Below are positions 12,541-31,800 of a DNA stretch of 64,000 nucleotides, piece after piece. Source of the DNA: Tyto alba (lineage: Eukaryota; Chordata; Aves; Strigiformes; Tytonidae); the NCBI RefSeq assembly GCF_018691265.1, contig NW_024881330.1, positions 17,938,886-18,002,885 of the forward strand, written 5' to 3'. Below the pieces are notes generated by a model. It made no database searches, had not been told where the DNA came from, and saw only the letters and a program-made list of their open reading frames with translations. The translations under genes were made by a program, and so were the position numbers. Within the stretch, counting starts at the first letter, position 1, and every line of letters begins with the position of its first letter.

Positions 12541-12998
12541 TGTGGGTCCAGGGGAAGGCCATGAAAATGATCAGAGGTCTGGAACACCTGTCCTGTGAAG
12601 GAAGGCTGAGAGAATTGGGGTTGTTCAGCCTGGAGAAGAGAAGGCTCCAGGAAGACCTTATTGCAATATTTCGTTGTATAAAGGGGGATTATAAGAAAGA
12701 TGAAAAAGACCTTTTACCAGGGCCTATACTGAGAGGACAAAGGATAATGGTTTTAAACTGAAAGAGGATTGATTTAGATTGCATATAAGGAAGAAATTTT
12801 TTAAAGTGAAGGTGATGAGGACAGTTTGCCTGAATAAGTTGTGGATGCCCCCATTGTTGGAAGTGTTCAAAGTCAGGTTGGACAAGGCTTTGAAAACATG
12901 ATCTACTGAAAGATGTCCCTGCCCATGGTAGGGAGGGTTAGACTAGGCAATCTTTAAACACCGCTTCCAACCCAAACCATTCTATGATTCTATGATTC
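12541..12998 (+). mobile_element. CR1 LINE 3' fragment
   Basis: A plus-oriented, 5'-truncated CR1 of about 460 bp. It contains the landmarks ATGAAAATGATCAGAGG, GTTCAGCCTGGAGAAGAGAA and GGCTCCAGG, and ends in the repeated octamer CCATTCTATGATTCTATGAT, the diagnostic CR1 3' end. The start is approximate. Confidence 0.95.
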
Positions 12999-13853
12999 AT
13001 ACTTATATTTATAAAGTACTTATGTATATACATTTTAAAGATTTTATGCTTAATTCAATATTTATGAATGTCTTTAAAGAAAAACCTAACACATCAAACC
13101 TGCTTTACTGGCTTTTGTAAACTTTAGTTTATTAGCATTTTGGTCTCTGGCATACAACTTTTTGCTGAGTATTGTTGTTTAGAGATATTTCTAAACTGTT
13201 TTCTCCTTTTTGTTTACAGCTGGCCTTGTTGCCTTTCTGAATTTTGGCAGCCTAGGAAAACAAGTATGATCTTAGGTTAGCTACGGGCAACTTCCTAATA
13301 TGAGTATACATTTCTTTTTAACTACATAGCCATTTGTTTCTATATCCTGTAAATTGTAATCAATTGCATCTTCTCTCACCTTTCTCTAAAAACTACCATT
13401 CCTTTCATTCATTCCTCATGCTACTATATCAAATACTTTCCAGGCAGGGAGTTGTGTTCAGCTAGATGTGGTAGGAAATAATTAGCATGTTATTCTCCAT
13501 ACAGTCATCCCCATCTTTTTCATAACTGAAGTAAGGAGGACATGGAGGGACAGTTTAATGGAAGAGAGAAACTTTATGTAGATCAGTGTCATCTAACTTC
13601 AGTCAACAGAAGGTTAATTGCTATAGTTGGTAGACTTTTTATTTTAAACTCTCTCTCCAGTTAACAAAGAGATATTAGTTACACTAGAGGTACAAATCCT
13701 AATGTACTGGTTAATTATTTATCCTAAGAAGAATGTCCAAAATAGGCAAGATCTGTTTCTCTCCACGCAGCTTATCTGTAGAAAAGCACTAGCTGTGAAG
13801 GTAATAAGTGATCATTTTTTGAAAGGTGCCTATTTGTTAGTTGATTCAATTTT

Positions 13854-15172
13854 CACAGAATCACAAAATGGTTGAGGTTGGAAGGGACCTCTTGTCCTGC
13901 TCAAGCAGGGAAACCTAGAAATGGTTTTCCAGGACCATGACCAGATGGCTTTTCAATATGTCCGAGGAAGAAGACTCCATAACAGCTCTGGGCAACCTCT
14001 GCCAGTGCTTGGTCACCCTCACAGTAAAAAACTGTTTCTTGATGTTCAGACAGAGCCTCTCATGTTTCAGTTTGTGCTCATTATCTGTGGTCCTGACCCA
14101 TCAGTGAAAAGAGCCTGGATCTGTTCTCTTTGCACCCTCCCTTCAGGTATTTATATACATTGATAAGATCCTCTGTGAGCCTTCTCTTCTCTAGGCTGGA
14201 GTCCCAGCTCTCTCAGTCTTTCCTCTTTGGAGAAATCCTTGAGTCCCTTAACCATTTTTACAGCCCTTTATTGGACTGTCCCAGTATGTCCAAGTCGCTT
14301 TTGTACTGGGGAGTACTGGACACCACATCCAGACATGTCTCATCACTGCTGAGCAGAGGGTAAGGATGACCTCCCTCAACCTGATGGCAATACTTTTTCT
14401 AATGCAACTGAAGATGCTATTCGCCTTCTTTGTGGCAAGGGCATGTTGCTGACTCGCATTCAACCTGGTGTCTACCAGGACCTCCAGGTACACTTCTTCA
14501 AAGCTCTTTGCCTTTTGGGTGGCCCCCAGCATATACTGGTTTATGGGGTTGTTCCTCCTCAGGGGCTGGACTTTGCAATTCCCCTTGTTGAACTTCAAGA
14601 GGTTCCTGTTGATCCATTTCTCCAGCCTGTTGAGGTTCCTGTTGATCCATTTCTCCAGCCTGTTGAGGTCCCTGTAGATATCAGCATGACCCTCTGGTAT
14701 ATTAGCCACTGCTTCTGGTTTGGTGTTGTGGCAAACTTGCTGAGGGTACTCTGCCCCATCATCCAGATGACCAATTAAGATGTTAAGCAGGATTTGTCCC
14801 AGTATTTTCCTGTGGGATACACTACCAGTTACTGGCCTCCACTACACTTTGTGCTACTGATCACCACCCTCTGGGCCCAGACTTTCATCCAGTTTTCAGT
14901 CCACGTCCACCTCACTGCTCACTCAGACCATACATCAACAGCTTATCTGTAAATACCTTATGGGAAACAGTGTGCAAGGCCTACATGAAATTCAGGTAGA
15001 CAATATCCCCTGCTCACCCCTCATCTACCAGGCTAGTCATTTCATCATAAAAGTTTATCAAACTTGATCAAGCATGACTTCCCCTTGGTGAAGCCATGCT
15101 GAATACTTCTGATGATATTCTTGTCCTTAATGTTCCTGGAAACGGTTTCCAGGTTTAGCTGCTCCAGGGTAG
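13854..15172 (-). mobile_element. Longer CR1 LINE copy with RT-region remnant
   Basis: A minus-oriented CR1 of about 1.3 kb, the longest continuous copy here. Its 3' end is at the left (CACAGAATCACAAAATGG). Reading leftwards from 15172, it covers the C-terminal part of the ORF2 reverse-transcriptase region and then the 3' region. The minus-strand frame 14248-14709 (NRLEKWINRN and related sequence) is a typical CR1 ORF2 C-terminal piece, but the coding region as a whole is broken by stops. A 33-bp tandem duplication at 14599-14664 repeats an 11-residue block. Confidence 0.93.
14599..14664 (-). repeat. 33-bp exact tandem duplication inside CR1
   Basis: Two adjacent 33-bp units starting GAGGTTCCTGTTGATCC. 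A third partial unit begins at 14665 as GAGGTCCCTG, which shows the ancestral single-copy junction. In the CR1 frame it doubles the block NRLEKWINRNL without a frameshift. Confidence 0.93.
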
Positions 15173-15182
15173 TTTTAATGTT

Positions 15183-15244
15183 AAATAAAACTATACCTCA
15201 GTACAAATAATTTAAATAAAATTATGCCTCAGTCATAATAAATG
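15183..15244. repeat. Imperfect 31-bp tandem duplication
   Basis: Two AT-rich units of about 31 bp, each containing AAATAAAA, a short variable stretch and CCTCAGT. They lie just outside the right edge of the CR1 copy at 13854-15172. Confidence 0.7.
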
Positions 15245-16687
15245 ATGGATTCAATATTTTTTCCTATTGAAACTATTCTTCTATAATCAAATACATAACA
15301 CAATTATTTTGTTAGAGGGACCTGTGATTCTATGAAAAATTATGGAGGTAAAGCCCATCAATCAGACAGTAGCATTTCATTACCTTATACCATCAGATAT
15401 AAATGCACATCATTTACTTACTGGGAAGTAGTCAGACATCTTCAGAACAAAAGAAATTAACCATCCTGAGGATATATGAGGACACACAGATATAAACACG
15501 ATGTATTTTCTTCTTCTTAGTTTCATTTCTACCACTGAAGAAGGCAACCAGATAATTCCTTTTGATTGATGGACAAAGGGTGGGCATGACATTATTACCA
15601 GTTTATAAGTGTTTTTTTTCTAGTTAACAGTGAAAACTGATGTAAGTAGGTATCTTGTGGGTATGTTTCAGTGTGGTGGATTTCTTGCTGTTGCTAGTAT
15701 GTTTGGATCATTCATACAGTGGTTTTTTGCAAGATAATGTTTGCAGACATAGATTTCTCTGCAGATCAGTAATAGGTGTCCAGAATTTCCAAGTCCAACC
15801 TTTCCTTTCTTGCTGTCTTCTAGGTACAAATGCCATTCCCACACCATGTTAAAGTTAGTTAATAATGAGTCATATCCTTCAGTGTCTTGATCAAAAATTT
15901 TATCTTCTTTTATAGTTGCTTAATAAAAGTTAATGAAAATAACTTAGTTTTAAGTACAGCCACTAGTAATTTTTAGAGTTATATTGAGACAGCATTTACA
16001 AAGGTTAAGATATTTGATGTGAGAAATTATGGCAAAATGCAATCTAAAATAATTGCTTAGAGATAAAAAAAGCCCCAAACCCACAACACAATAGTCTGTT
16101 GCAGAAGATAAAAGTTGTATAATAATTTGTATTGTTGGGAACATGATTAACACACTGACTTAAGTAACAGCATATATGCTTGCTTAATTATTTATTTGCA
16201 TTTCTTCATTTCCCTTTATGGATGATATATTGGTAGATGAATTAAATTGTGTAATTATTATTTATGTTTGTTTCTTTGTAGAAGGCCTTCTTGTCAAGAT
16301 AACTTTTTTTTTTTTTTTTTGTAGAACACTTCTTTTTATTGGGGTTACATAGGCTGATAAAATGTTGAGACTGTATTCCTCTGATTAATCATTCTCAGAA
16401 ACTCTTCTTGTGAATGAAAGCCAAAACAATGGAGATCATACTTTTATGCAAACAGGAAACTATAACATGAAAAATAAAAATATGATCTCTTCATGTTGTT
16501 ATTTTAATGTGCTATCCTTCCATTTCAAGACTTTCTGACAGTATTTGTTCTTAGGAGAGTGAAGGACTATACATTTATTTTTAATTATTATGGCCCCAAA
16601 GTAAATAAATCTAAATAACCTTTATAAATAACTGATCGCAGGCTTAGCCTCTATGGAAAATTAATTGACATTTAGCATTAGTATTGG

Positions 16688-16690
<3 letters not shown>

Positions 16691-16727
<37 letters not shown>
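16691..16727. repeat. Poly-A tract (37 nt)
   Basis: An uninterrupted run of 37 A followed by TTAAAACC/AAACC units. It is the longest homopolymer in the window. A T-run (16304-16320) lies about 370 bp upstream, but the intervening sequence matches no retroposon I recognise. Confidence 0.95.
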
Positions 16728-16729
<2 letters not shown>

Positions 16730-19385
16730 AAAACCAAAACCAAACCAGAATAAAACAAAAGCCCTTTTTGAAGGATTGCATGAAGAAAATTACATGTTGT
16801 GTTTACCAATGACTCTGCAAAGCAGAATTCATCTGCTATCTATATGATTGAGATTACTGGCAACCACTGAAATAAAATGCTCCAGGACAACCCCATCTGG
16901 TCTTCAGCTCTCTTCCCAATAGAGAACAGTTCTGAAGATCCTGTATCTGCCAGGTTTTGTGGATCTTTTGGCTGCTTTAGAGCATCTTAGATGGTACTAG
17001 TTAAATATATTTATGCAAGTGAATTCCATTTTAGATGTCCACAGTGTAGACATCCATATATAAGTGTCTGGCCTCACTTTATAGTCAAGGAAGAGAAATA
17101 GGTACTTCTAAGCTGTGATCATCTAGTATGTGTTATCATCTTTTATGAAATAAATTGCATCCTAGACATGTTTTTTCACTGGTTATGAAGAAGCCTACAT
17201 TAAATATAGATGTTTGCACTGTAGATGTCTACAGTTAAGTATGATGAATCTTATTGCCAATAGACTCAACAATATCAAAGAAACTTTCCAGTTTGGCTAG
17301 TGAGTATTCATCTCCTGGAACTGTCTTACAACTTTGTGTGTCACCTGCTTTTTTCCATAATGTTCTATATTCTCCAAGTTTTTTTTCTCATTTTTTTCCC
17401 CTCTCCCCCTATTCTCATCCCTTATGATACTCAAAGATTAAATTAAATTCAAAAGGCACAAGTGCTTAATATTTAGGCTGTTTACTTTTGGATTGTATTT
17501 TGTTCATATAATAGGTGACTACCAAAAAGGCAATTAAAATACTATTATGTTATACATCAGTTCCTGGATATTTTTAATCATTGAATTATATGCAATGTGC
17601 AGCAAAAGAGTATGTAATAATGTTGTGTTCTTGGAAGGATGTTTTAATTCAGATTTGTTCCTTACTGTTAATATTGTCTAAGATACAGCTTGTTTAAGCT
17701 CTATCTTAGTTTAGTTTTTAAGTACTGTTCTGAAGATAAAAGATTCATAACATCTTTAGAAAATTCATCCTTATTTTACTGATAAAATGTCAAATTTTAT
17801 GAAGTGAAAACATTACTGTACTTCTGAAAATATTTTTAGAGTTACATTTGCATTGGAAGCTTTCAGATAACAGATGCACATATGAAAATACATACAACTT
17901 TAAATCTTTACACTTCCCCTTCACAAGCAATTCTGAAACACATATACTTGCTTTTGTACACCATTCTGCTTTGTATGTTCTGAAATTTTAGAAAGTACCT
18001 CACCTGGAACACTATTTTCCTTGAAAAATCTTTGGGGAGAAAGTTCCATCAGGAACTAGACACACAGTCATATGAACAATTGTCTAGAAAAATTGCTATC
18101 TGAAACACATCGTCCTAAACATGTTGTCTCTCTGAAGAGTTGTAGGAAGCTCTCAAGTTAGCCATAAAGTCTTTTCTCAATAAAGTCTTTTCCCATGTTA
18201 CTTCTGAGCTGGATAACAGACTCAATTTTGCCCAAGGAGTTGGTTCCAAATGATATGTTCCAAGGCACAGAAAGGAGGTAAAGTCTACTGAAATTTGTTG
18301 GAAACTAGATCTCTGCTCCCATTTCTTTCTTTGAAGAAGTTCTTGCAAAATTACTAGAGACCAGAGCATACCATCATAGTTTTCAGAGTTATTTTTCAAA
18401 GAGGACTTTTTTTTTTTCTGTGTAGCTTGGATAATAATTATTAATATTACCATCTTGTTTGTTTGTTTTTTTTTTTTTTTTTTTTAATTGCTTCTGGGTG
18501 TAGAAATTTAATTTAATCCAGCAATTATAAGTTGGTTATTGCTTCTGAGTTTATAAACAGCAAAAGCAGACCAGAATGTAGAAAGTCTATTGCCTTCCTT
18601 TTAGCTACTTTAATATTTATTTTAGTGGTTAAGGAGTGCAGAGATCCACATATTTTATTTTAAATAAATTTGTTGTTTATATATATGGAGGAAGAGGAAA
18701 GAAAAGATTCCTGTTTCCCAAGATTAGTGTCTAGGGTCATGTTTAGTAATATCCTCTGAAACAAATTTCAAAATGTGATTAGTCTGTTACAGGATAATTA
18801 TAGTTGTCTGCTACCTGATGGATGCATCACAAAAGCTACTATAGATGTACAAAATTTCAGGGACTATTCCAGCGCTCTTTCTGAAAAAGAGAATAGTAAT
18901 TATTACATTGCTTAATTTTAAGTAAAGATATTCTTCTCAGTCTTGAAGCTATACAGATACATATCTGATATCATTAGTTGATTTATAACGTGAAATGATA
19001 GATCATGACTATGGGGGTAAACTGTGTCAACTGGAGTTCTTCATCTTTGAAATTTCCCTCTTGTGCCTGTCTTCTAGAGCTCACTTCTGATAGTATCCTT
19101 CTCTTATCCAGAATCCTGTAGTTCAGGCAAATAACTGGTGAAATATTTTTGTTCATAATATTGTTCCCTGAAAGTGTACCTGACCATTTGAAAATATTTT
19201 GTGGTCCCTCTGCATTTTAATTTTTTTTTTTTCAGTTTTAAATGAGATTGTAGAGTGGGGCATAAATACAATAAGTATATAAATACATGTTAAACATGAT
19301 CACTGTTGATATGGATGAATAAAAACAATGGATCATATGTCATTGATATTAATGATGCTTATATCTTGCTCTGGGAAACTGGAAG

Positions 19386-19409
19386 AAAAAAAAAAAAAAA
19401 AAAAAAAAA
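19386..19409. repeat. Poly-A tract (24 nt) with A-rich tail
   Basis: A run of 24 A followed by CAAAAACC-like units. The plus-strand frame through it (Lys run) has no other coding support. Confidence 0.9.
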
Positions 19410-22008
19410 CAAAAACCAACAAAACCCAAAAAACAAACTACTTGAATTTATAGATCAAGAAAGAATACCTGTCCTTCTGCTTCTGATTACCATGAATCTA
19501 CTAACCAGATCAATAGCACAATTTAGTAATGTTAATCTGGTTTAAAAAATCCCTGAATTGTTTATTCTTACAAATAATAACAGACTAAAATATAGAATTA
19601 CCTTGAGGTTTTACTCTGTTAAACTAATTCAAGGATGCCACTTATTTTTGGTCTGCCATTTACAGCTTTTTCAGAAGAACAAAAAAAGACAAAATGTTAG
19701 ATAACTGGTAAAAGCAGAATTTTTGGCAGTTTTATTACAAAGTTATACGTTATTTGCTCATTTTACCTAAATCTCAGGTTTTATTTTGGAAGGTTCCAGC
19801 ATGCTCAACTTTAAATACTGGTATCATCAAAATACATTTCCGTATTCTAAAAGGAATAATCAACATAATGAGCATTGCCAAATCTAGCCATCTTTGGGTC
19901 CGATCAAGCTAAATCTGACATTGTAAAACAAGGACTGAAAATACATCTTATCACTGAGATTGTTTATTTTCTTGCCATGCAGGCATATTTGCAAAGATTT
20001 CAAGTACATTTTGTATTGTACATGGTATACTTCATATGTCAGAGATAAACAGCAGAGGATGAATTTCCAAAAATTATACACAGTTGTTTTTCACATTTAC
20101 AACACATAAGTGCTTGTGCATTACATATGTAGGAAATTAATTTACTGCCTCTTGCTTGTTGGATATTGACAACTCTGCTGTTGCTGTATGTTATTCTTGA
20201 TCCATTTGTGTAAATTCTCTTAAAATTAAATGTCTTCAAGTGTCAGTTAGAAAGTGTATTTGCCAATTAAATGGCAAGTTTACTTTGCCAAGTCCAAAGT
20301 TTATACTGTAAATCAGCTCAGGTTTGGTATGTTAAATCTAAGTTGAAAAGGGTTTTTATTAGTAGGTTACATACATTTGCTTGCTTACCCTTTAATGACC
20401 TGGAGTTAAGAAATATTTAATTTGTACTATAATGTGCCTGGCATAGTTATTTGTAGGTGTTTCTAACCCACTTCCAGGAGAAGTACGCAGGGTACGCAAA
20501 ATGATTTACTGTACCAAGCAATAATATTTGACTTTTTCCTATACATAAAATATTATCTTATTTGGTGGTTACTGTTTCTGGTTTTGTTTTACTACTGGCA
20601 TTTTCGTACAAAGTTGCAACATTTTATAATTTTCAGTTGATCCAGAAACTTTTAGGAAGAAATCATGATAATAACCACAGGAATAAGATTATCAAATGAT
20701 AACATTCCAAATTTTTATAGCCAGTTACTTTAACACATTTTTTTTTAATATATTCTTAAATTGTGAAAGTTTTTAATGAATTCACTTCTATTTCTTGTCT
20801 TAAATATGTGACTGTTTCACAGAAAATTATACAAGACAAATGTAGACTAATTATGCATTTGTGGCTTTACACAAGTACACTTTTTAAAGTCACACCTATC
20901 CCATTATCACCATTTTAGGTAAGTTACAAAGAAAGTGGGCCAGCATTTTTTTAATAAAACATGTTTCTCTGAAAATGTTAACATAGGAAAATCAAATAAT
21001 AAACTTCTTTTGCTTGTACACGTATTCTGTTTAAAACTAAAAACCCTTTATCTCAGAAAATAATTTCAGATTGTGGAATAATGAGAGATTACATCAGAGC
21101 AGCCAATAACCTGATAGATCACAACAGAATCATCATTAATTTGGGGATTCACCAGAGACTAATGGAAAGATTCAAGCTGAAGCCTATGATTTGAACAAAA
21201 AGTCAAATTTACTTATTTTTTCATGTTCCACAGTATTTCTAATTAGTCAGATATTTTTTCATGGAGTTCTCTTACTTTTTTATTTGTGAAATCTGTTAAA
21301 AAATAACGGAAAACATCTTACCTTTCTTCAGTGAAATAAAGAAAATATTTTAATTTTAAGCATATCAGTAAAGATTTTTTTTTTTTTCCTGGTCACGCCT
21401 GATTAAAAAAAAAATATCTTGCAACACCTGTAAAGAAACTTATGTTTTCCTTAACCTCTATCCTCTCCTCTCCAATGAAATACAGATAACATGGAATATT
21501 GCTGGTTGTGCTAAAGAAAATAAGTTTTAACTTTCCAACACTGATTATAAGGATAAGTACTTCAATTACAAAAAGACAGACACTTTGTATCATTTTGGTC
21601 TCAATACAAATTATCTGGAAGGATATTAATTTAAAAAAAAATATTAGTCTTGCACTGACTAAGAAATATATGATGAGATTAGATTTCTTCTTGTGTACAA
21701 TGGAACACAGGATTATGATTTAGATGGATGAACTAATCGTGATTTTTATTAACATTTTGGATTTCTTGTTATTATGAATGTAAATTTAAGATTTTTGTGC
21801 TGTAGCGCTTAAGTATTGATAGTATTACCAAATTTTTTTACCGTTAACAAGTGAAATATACTTTCAACCTGAATTCAATACTAATATTATTTGTCCAGAA
21901 ACTCCTGTCTTTTATTGTGGAGCTTTTGTCATGTTCTGATGCAACTGTACATCTAACTGCACATAATTTAAATGTGGACCAAAAATGAAGGCTCTTCTCT
22001 TTTTTCTA

Positions 22009-22029
22009 TTTTTTTTTTTTTTTTTTTTT
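22009..22029. repeat. Poly-T tract (21 nt)
   Basis: A run of 21 T in AT-rich intron sequence, with no recognisable element on either side. Confidence 0.9.
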
Positions 22030-23431
22030 AAATAATGAATTAAATGTGTCAGCCTTAAATCTAGTTATGGATTCTTATGTCTAGGCTTACAAATTTTGTG
22101 GCTAGAACAACACAAACTAGCTAGAATATTTGAATACATTTTTTAAAACTGAGAAGATTAAAAAGATTTATGTTTGGTTTTGTCTGTTTTACTCAGACAA
22201 TTAGAGCAACTCAGATACTTTCCTACTCAATTTTCCATGTCCTCTCCATCTGGGCCCTCTTCACTTTCTGAATCTGGCTGTATTCCCTGGGGTATAATAC
22301 ACACATACATGTGTGCATGCACACACACGTTTGTGTATGTGAATATGCCAAACTGATTGTTTCTCAGTGTACTTATGTTCCTATTTACACCAATAAGAAA
22401 AAAAGTGTTTCTCCTCCCTTTGGAACAAATTACAATCCTCAGGACATACATCAGTTTCTCCAACTTGTCTGTACTGGCTTTTGTTCATAGAAACATGTCC
22501 TTCTTCAATCAATTACCCAGTGTTGCAAAGCACTATGTGCTTTCAAGCACCTGATATTAACCCATGAGAATGTCATACACAGCTTTTAACACAAACGCTC
22601 GCAGTCCTCAATTATAACAATAATTAAAGACCATTTATTACAGACAGAAACATTAAAAATTCCTATGCATACGTATTTTGTCATTTTTATTTATATGAAG
22701 ATTTAAGGAACTTCTATTATTTTCTTAAAGTCAGAGTTAACATGATTAATACATGGGTGGAAACAATATGCTTTATTTCATATTCTAATAAGGCTGAATT
22801 TTTCTCTACATGAAAAATCGATTGTTTTCTTAAAATAGAGTTGAAATTTTTATCCTTTAGCATTAAATATGCATACTACAAATTACAGGATATAAAAAAT
22901 GCCTATGCTTCTGATGATAGCTGCATTTTACTCAGGTTCATAAATAAGAAAATGACTTCTACCTTTGATCCAGGTTTATCCTACTTGAGCCAGACTATAG
23001 ATGTGAACAGTAAATTGTGTTCTTCACCTTCACTGCATTTACTTAGTGAAGTACAATTATTCAGTTGTTATTTGAAGACAGTTGTATTGCATGAAGTGCA
23101 ATTAGTTATGTTGCCCTTTGAGTATATCTTAATCAAAATGTAATGCAATTATCCAGAACTGTATTAAATATGTAACAACTACATAAATAAGTGAAATGAT
23201 GGTGCTTTGAGGAGGTCAGCAGAGTGATGATACCTTAAACTTATTATAATTCATATTTCATGAACCTAAACTGTTGGGTTAATTACAATAATTTATTGTA
23301 AAGTATGCTAAAGTTACATGTAATTATTAATTGGAAAATCTTTTTTATTTACACTGCTGAAAAGTTTATTTCCAGACTTGTTTGTATGATTATTTTATTT
23401 CTAAAATGTATTTACTCATTTTATTTCCTAG

Positions 23432-28858
<5,427 letters not shown>

Positions 28859-31800
28859 TGAAAAAATACAAAAAATAAATTTATTCTCTTTAAAGGTCTT
28901 ATGTCACATGAAACTGTACTCTTTATTTGTTGTGTTCTTACAGCAGTTGTTTTTTGGCATATAGTTTTACATTTATTTTCTCTTACTTCATGTTGAAAAA
29001 TATTAGAATGAAATAATTCTGTGATTATTTAAAACTAAATGCATAAAGGAGATTAATAAATCCTACATTTTTTGAAAATTATTCATGCCTACCACAACAG
29101 AAAACAAACCACCTCAAATGAAGAATTTGAATTACTGATGAGTTTTGGGCCAAGACAAAGAAAAACTTACCTAATAATTTTGTTCTTCATGGTCTTCATG
29201 TGAGGGATCTATAATGCATAACATAAACCAGTTGCTGCTATTTGATACTTCTGGGAGAACATACAGTTTTTGTATAGCGTGAACAACAGAATCAACCAAA
29301 AACTTAAGAATAACATAGATATATACACATATGTACTTCTGTATTATTACAGAATTAGTTCTACTTATTACTTTTATATTAGATTTAACATAGCTGCATG
29401 TATTTCTTCCAACAAATGTTTAAGCTGCATGGTTCCTGCCTACCACCAAAACCAGATAATAGAAAGTATGCTTATTCATCAAAAGGGAAGAGAGGAAAGA
29501 CACAAGTTAATAAACAATTGTGTGTATTAGAAATGGAACTGATATAGTTGAGGATGAGCAGATGGAGTGAATAAGCATATTGAGAGTAAACCTGCACAAT
29601 GTGACTTGCTGGGTTTTTTATCTATCCATAGTTTTTCTTTGTTTGTTCATGTATATTAAACTCTATAGTGGTATGGCATAAGTGTGCTTGCATACACTTG
29701 ATGTTGAGATCTAGTGGACTAAGATAGAAAGATCTTACTACTTTGTTGTATGGTAGTTAGTAAGACCTGGGTTTTCCACATTCCAGCTGGTGAAAGAGGC
29801 AAGAGAAATGATCTGTATAAACAAGTTCAAGAATTTGTTAATATAGCAAATTTTGAACCACAGCTGAGTGGAAAAGGAAGCTTTTAAGATCTCAGTTTGA
29901 AATAATTTGCATATCTCAGGTAGATGCTTCCTTTATTTACAGGATTCTTTTCTAGTAAAATTGATTTTACTTGCAACAATTTTAGTTTGCAGAAGGCAGA
30001 GGATTATTTTCTAGTCTCTTGCAATGTACCACTATGTCTTGTTTTATTCATGAGCTATATTTATTCTTAGAAGCCATAGTTCTGCAAGAATACAGTTAAT
30101 TGAATATGAATAGGTAGAAGAGGACAGAAAGGGAGAACATTCACAATCTCATCTCCGTATAATCAACTTTGTGATTGAACACCTAGATATGAAGCCTGTA
30201 TTTCTCTCTTGCCCTACATTGGTACTTCATACTAGATCACTAAATAGCATTTGAATGCATCAAGCATTCAGTGGATAGACACTGTGTGGCTGGGGGGAGG
30301 TATTTTTTTTATTTTATTTTATTTTTTTCCCTCCAATCTAGACTACATGATAAATTTTTTATATCAGTTGCCTTTTCTTTGATCCCTGAGAGGATGTATT
30401 CATTATAGATTCCAGAAACCAGGCAATGTTCCCTTAAATAAAATGGGAAGGGGGAGAGAGGGACACAGGTTGTGGGGGGTTGCTATTTTTTTTGTTCCTT
30501 TTTCTTTGTGTTTAAATCTGTTCTGTTAATGATGGTAAGCTCTGAAAAAAAAAGACATATTAACAGATAGTATTTTGTATAAGCATCAGTTTTGCAACTA
30601 AAGTTTTGGAACTTATAAATTGGAAGTTGAGAGAAAGTCCAATGAGGTAAGCAGTAATTCATTTAGAACAGTGCATTCAGGGCTATGACATATCACTGAC
30701 TTCTTTACTAGAATCAAAAAATTTAAAAAAGCTTTTATCTCAAAAATATTCAGAATTACTTAATTATGATTTCTGGGAGTCAGTGAGAGGACACAGTAGT
30801 TTAAGTAACTAAGTGAATTATTAAGAATTTATGTCCAATTTGTTTGTATTTCTCTTTAATGGACTACATCAAATTCTATTCCTATAACTCATCCTCTTCC
30901 ACCTCACAATTTCCAGTATCCACTTAGACATCTAACTACAACTGATACTGTATCTATTTATATATATTATACATTTAGATCTTTTAAGTTTCTGCTTACA
31001 TAAAAGATGCAACTACATTAGCATTTTATGTTAGATCCAGCAGTGTGATTTTTGAAATTAATCCTTTTCTGATCATTCCCACTCCCTTTGCTTTAGTTTT
31101 CATCATGGAACAATGCTGAAAGGCACAAATTGCATACCTTTGGGGCAATTCATAAGATGCACTTGAATAGCATTGAGAATATCATTCCTTATGTGCTCCA
31201 GCTTCCAGTGAGGATTTATCAGGATCTGATAAAGCTTGTCTAAAATAAAACCCCTAAGACAAAATGATATTCTTATAGATTGTATGGATACTGTATCTTC
31301 TTTTGTTTCACTTTACAGACTTCCTTATGTCAGACTTAATTACTTGATAATGTACTTGATAAGAGTACTTGTTAATAGCTAAAGTTATTTCCTACTAAAA
31401 TGTTTTGATGCATAAATATCTTCTTCTGTGCATCCCAAGACTCAAGTAACCACAGAGGTAGTGGGAGATGTGTGTGCCTCATCCTATCAAAATTTGTAAA
31501 GACATTTTTCAATCTAGTTGACATTTAGGTCTGAGTCTGGCAGGCATTTTCAAGAATATAGATTGTTCTGAGTCCTACATGGAATATGACAGGAGGAACA
31601 GAAGGTTGTGGGATGTCATTACTCAGTGCCCTTTGCCCATTATCCTCTAAAATGGTATACTTATTCAAGGTGAGAAATAAAAGGTCACATCCTTTTTGAC
31701 TGGGATGGGATTGAATATGCTGTATCATTTGTAATGATAGAAATAGACAAATTATTTTTTAAATACCTCTGCATTAGTAGGATTTTGGCTGAGGAATTAA

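Larger units (their letters stand above)
1..23431 (+). other. Upstream intron of the CSMD3-like gene (partial)
   Basis: Inferred intron sequence: the exon at 23432 must be joined to a coding exon outside the window, because no other CUB or Sushi exon was recognised here. Besides the transposons listed separately, I see nothing recognisable at 1-1334, 2460-4366, 4891-5147, 6232-7396, 7430-9980, 11017-12540, 12999-13853, 15245-16690 and 16728-23431 beyond AT-rich sequence and short homopolymers. Frames of 60-176 codons occur in these stretches, but none shows a domain, conserved motif or splice-bounded structure. Confidence 0.8.

Noticed and set aside
22227..22463. Minus-strand frame of 78 codons with an acidic C-terminus
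   Set aside because: It crosses a CA/TG-rich simple repeat, with no motif or exon structure. Chance frame.
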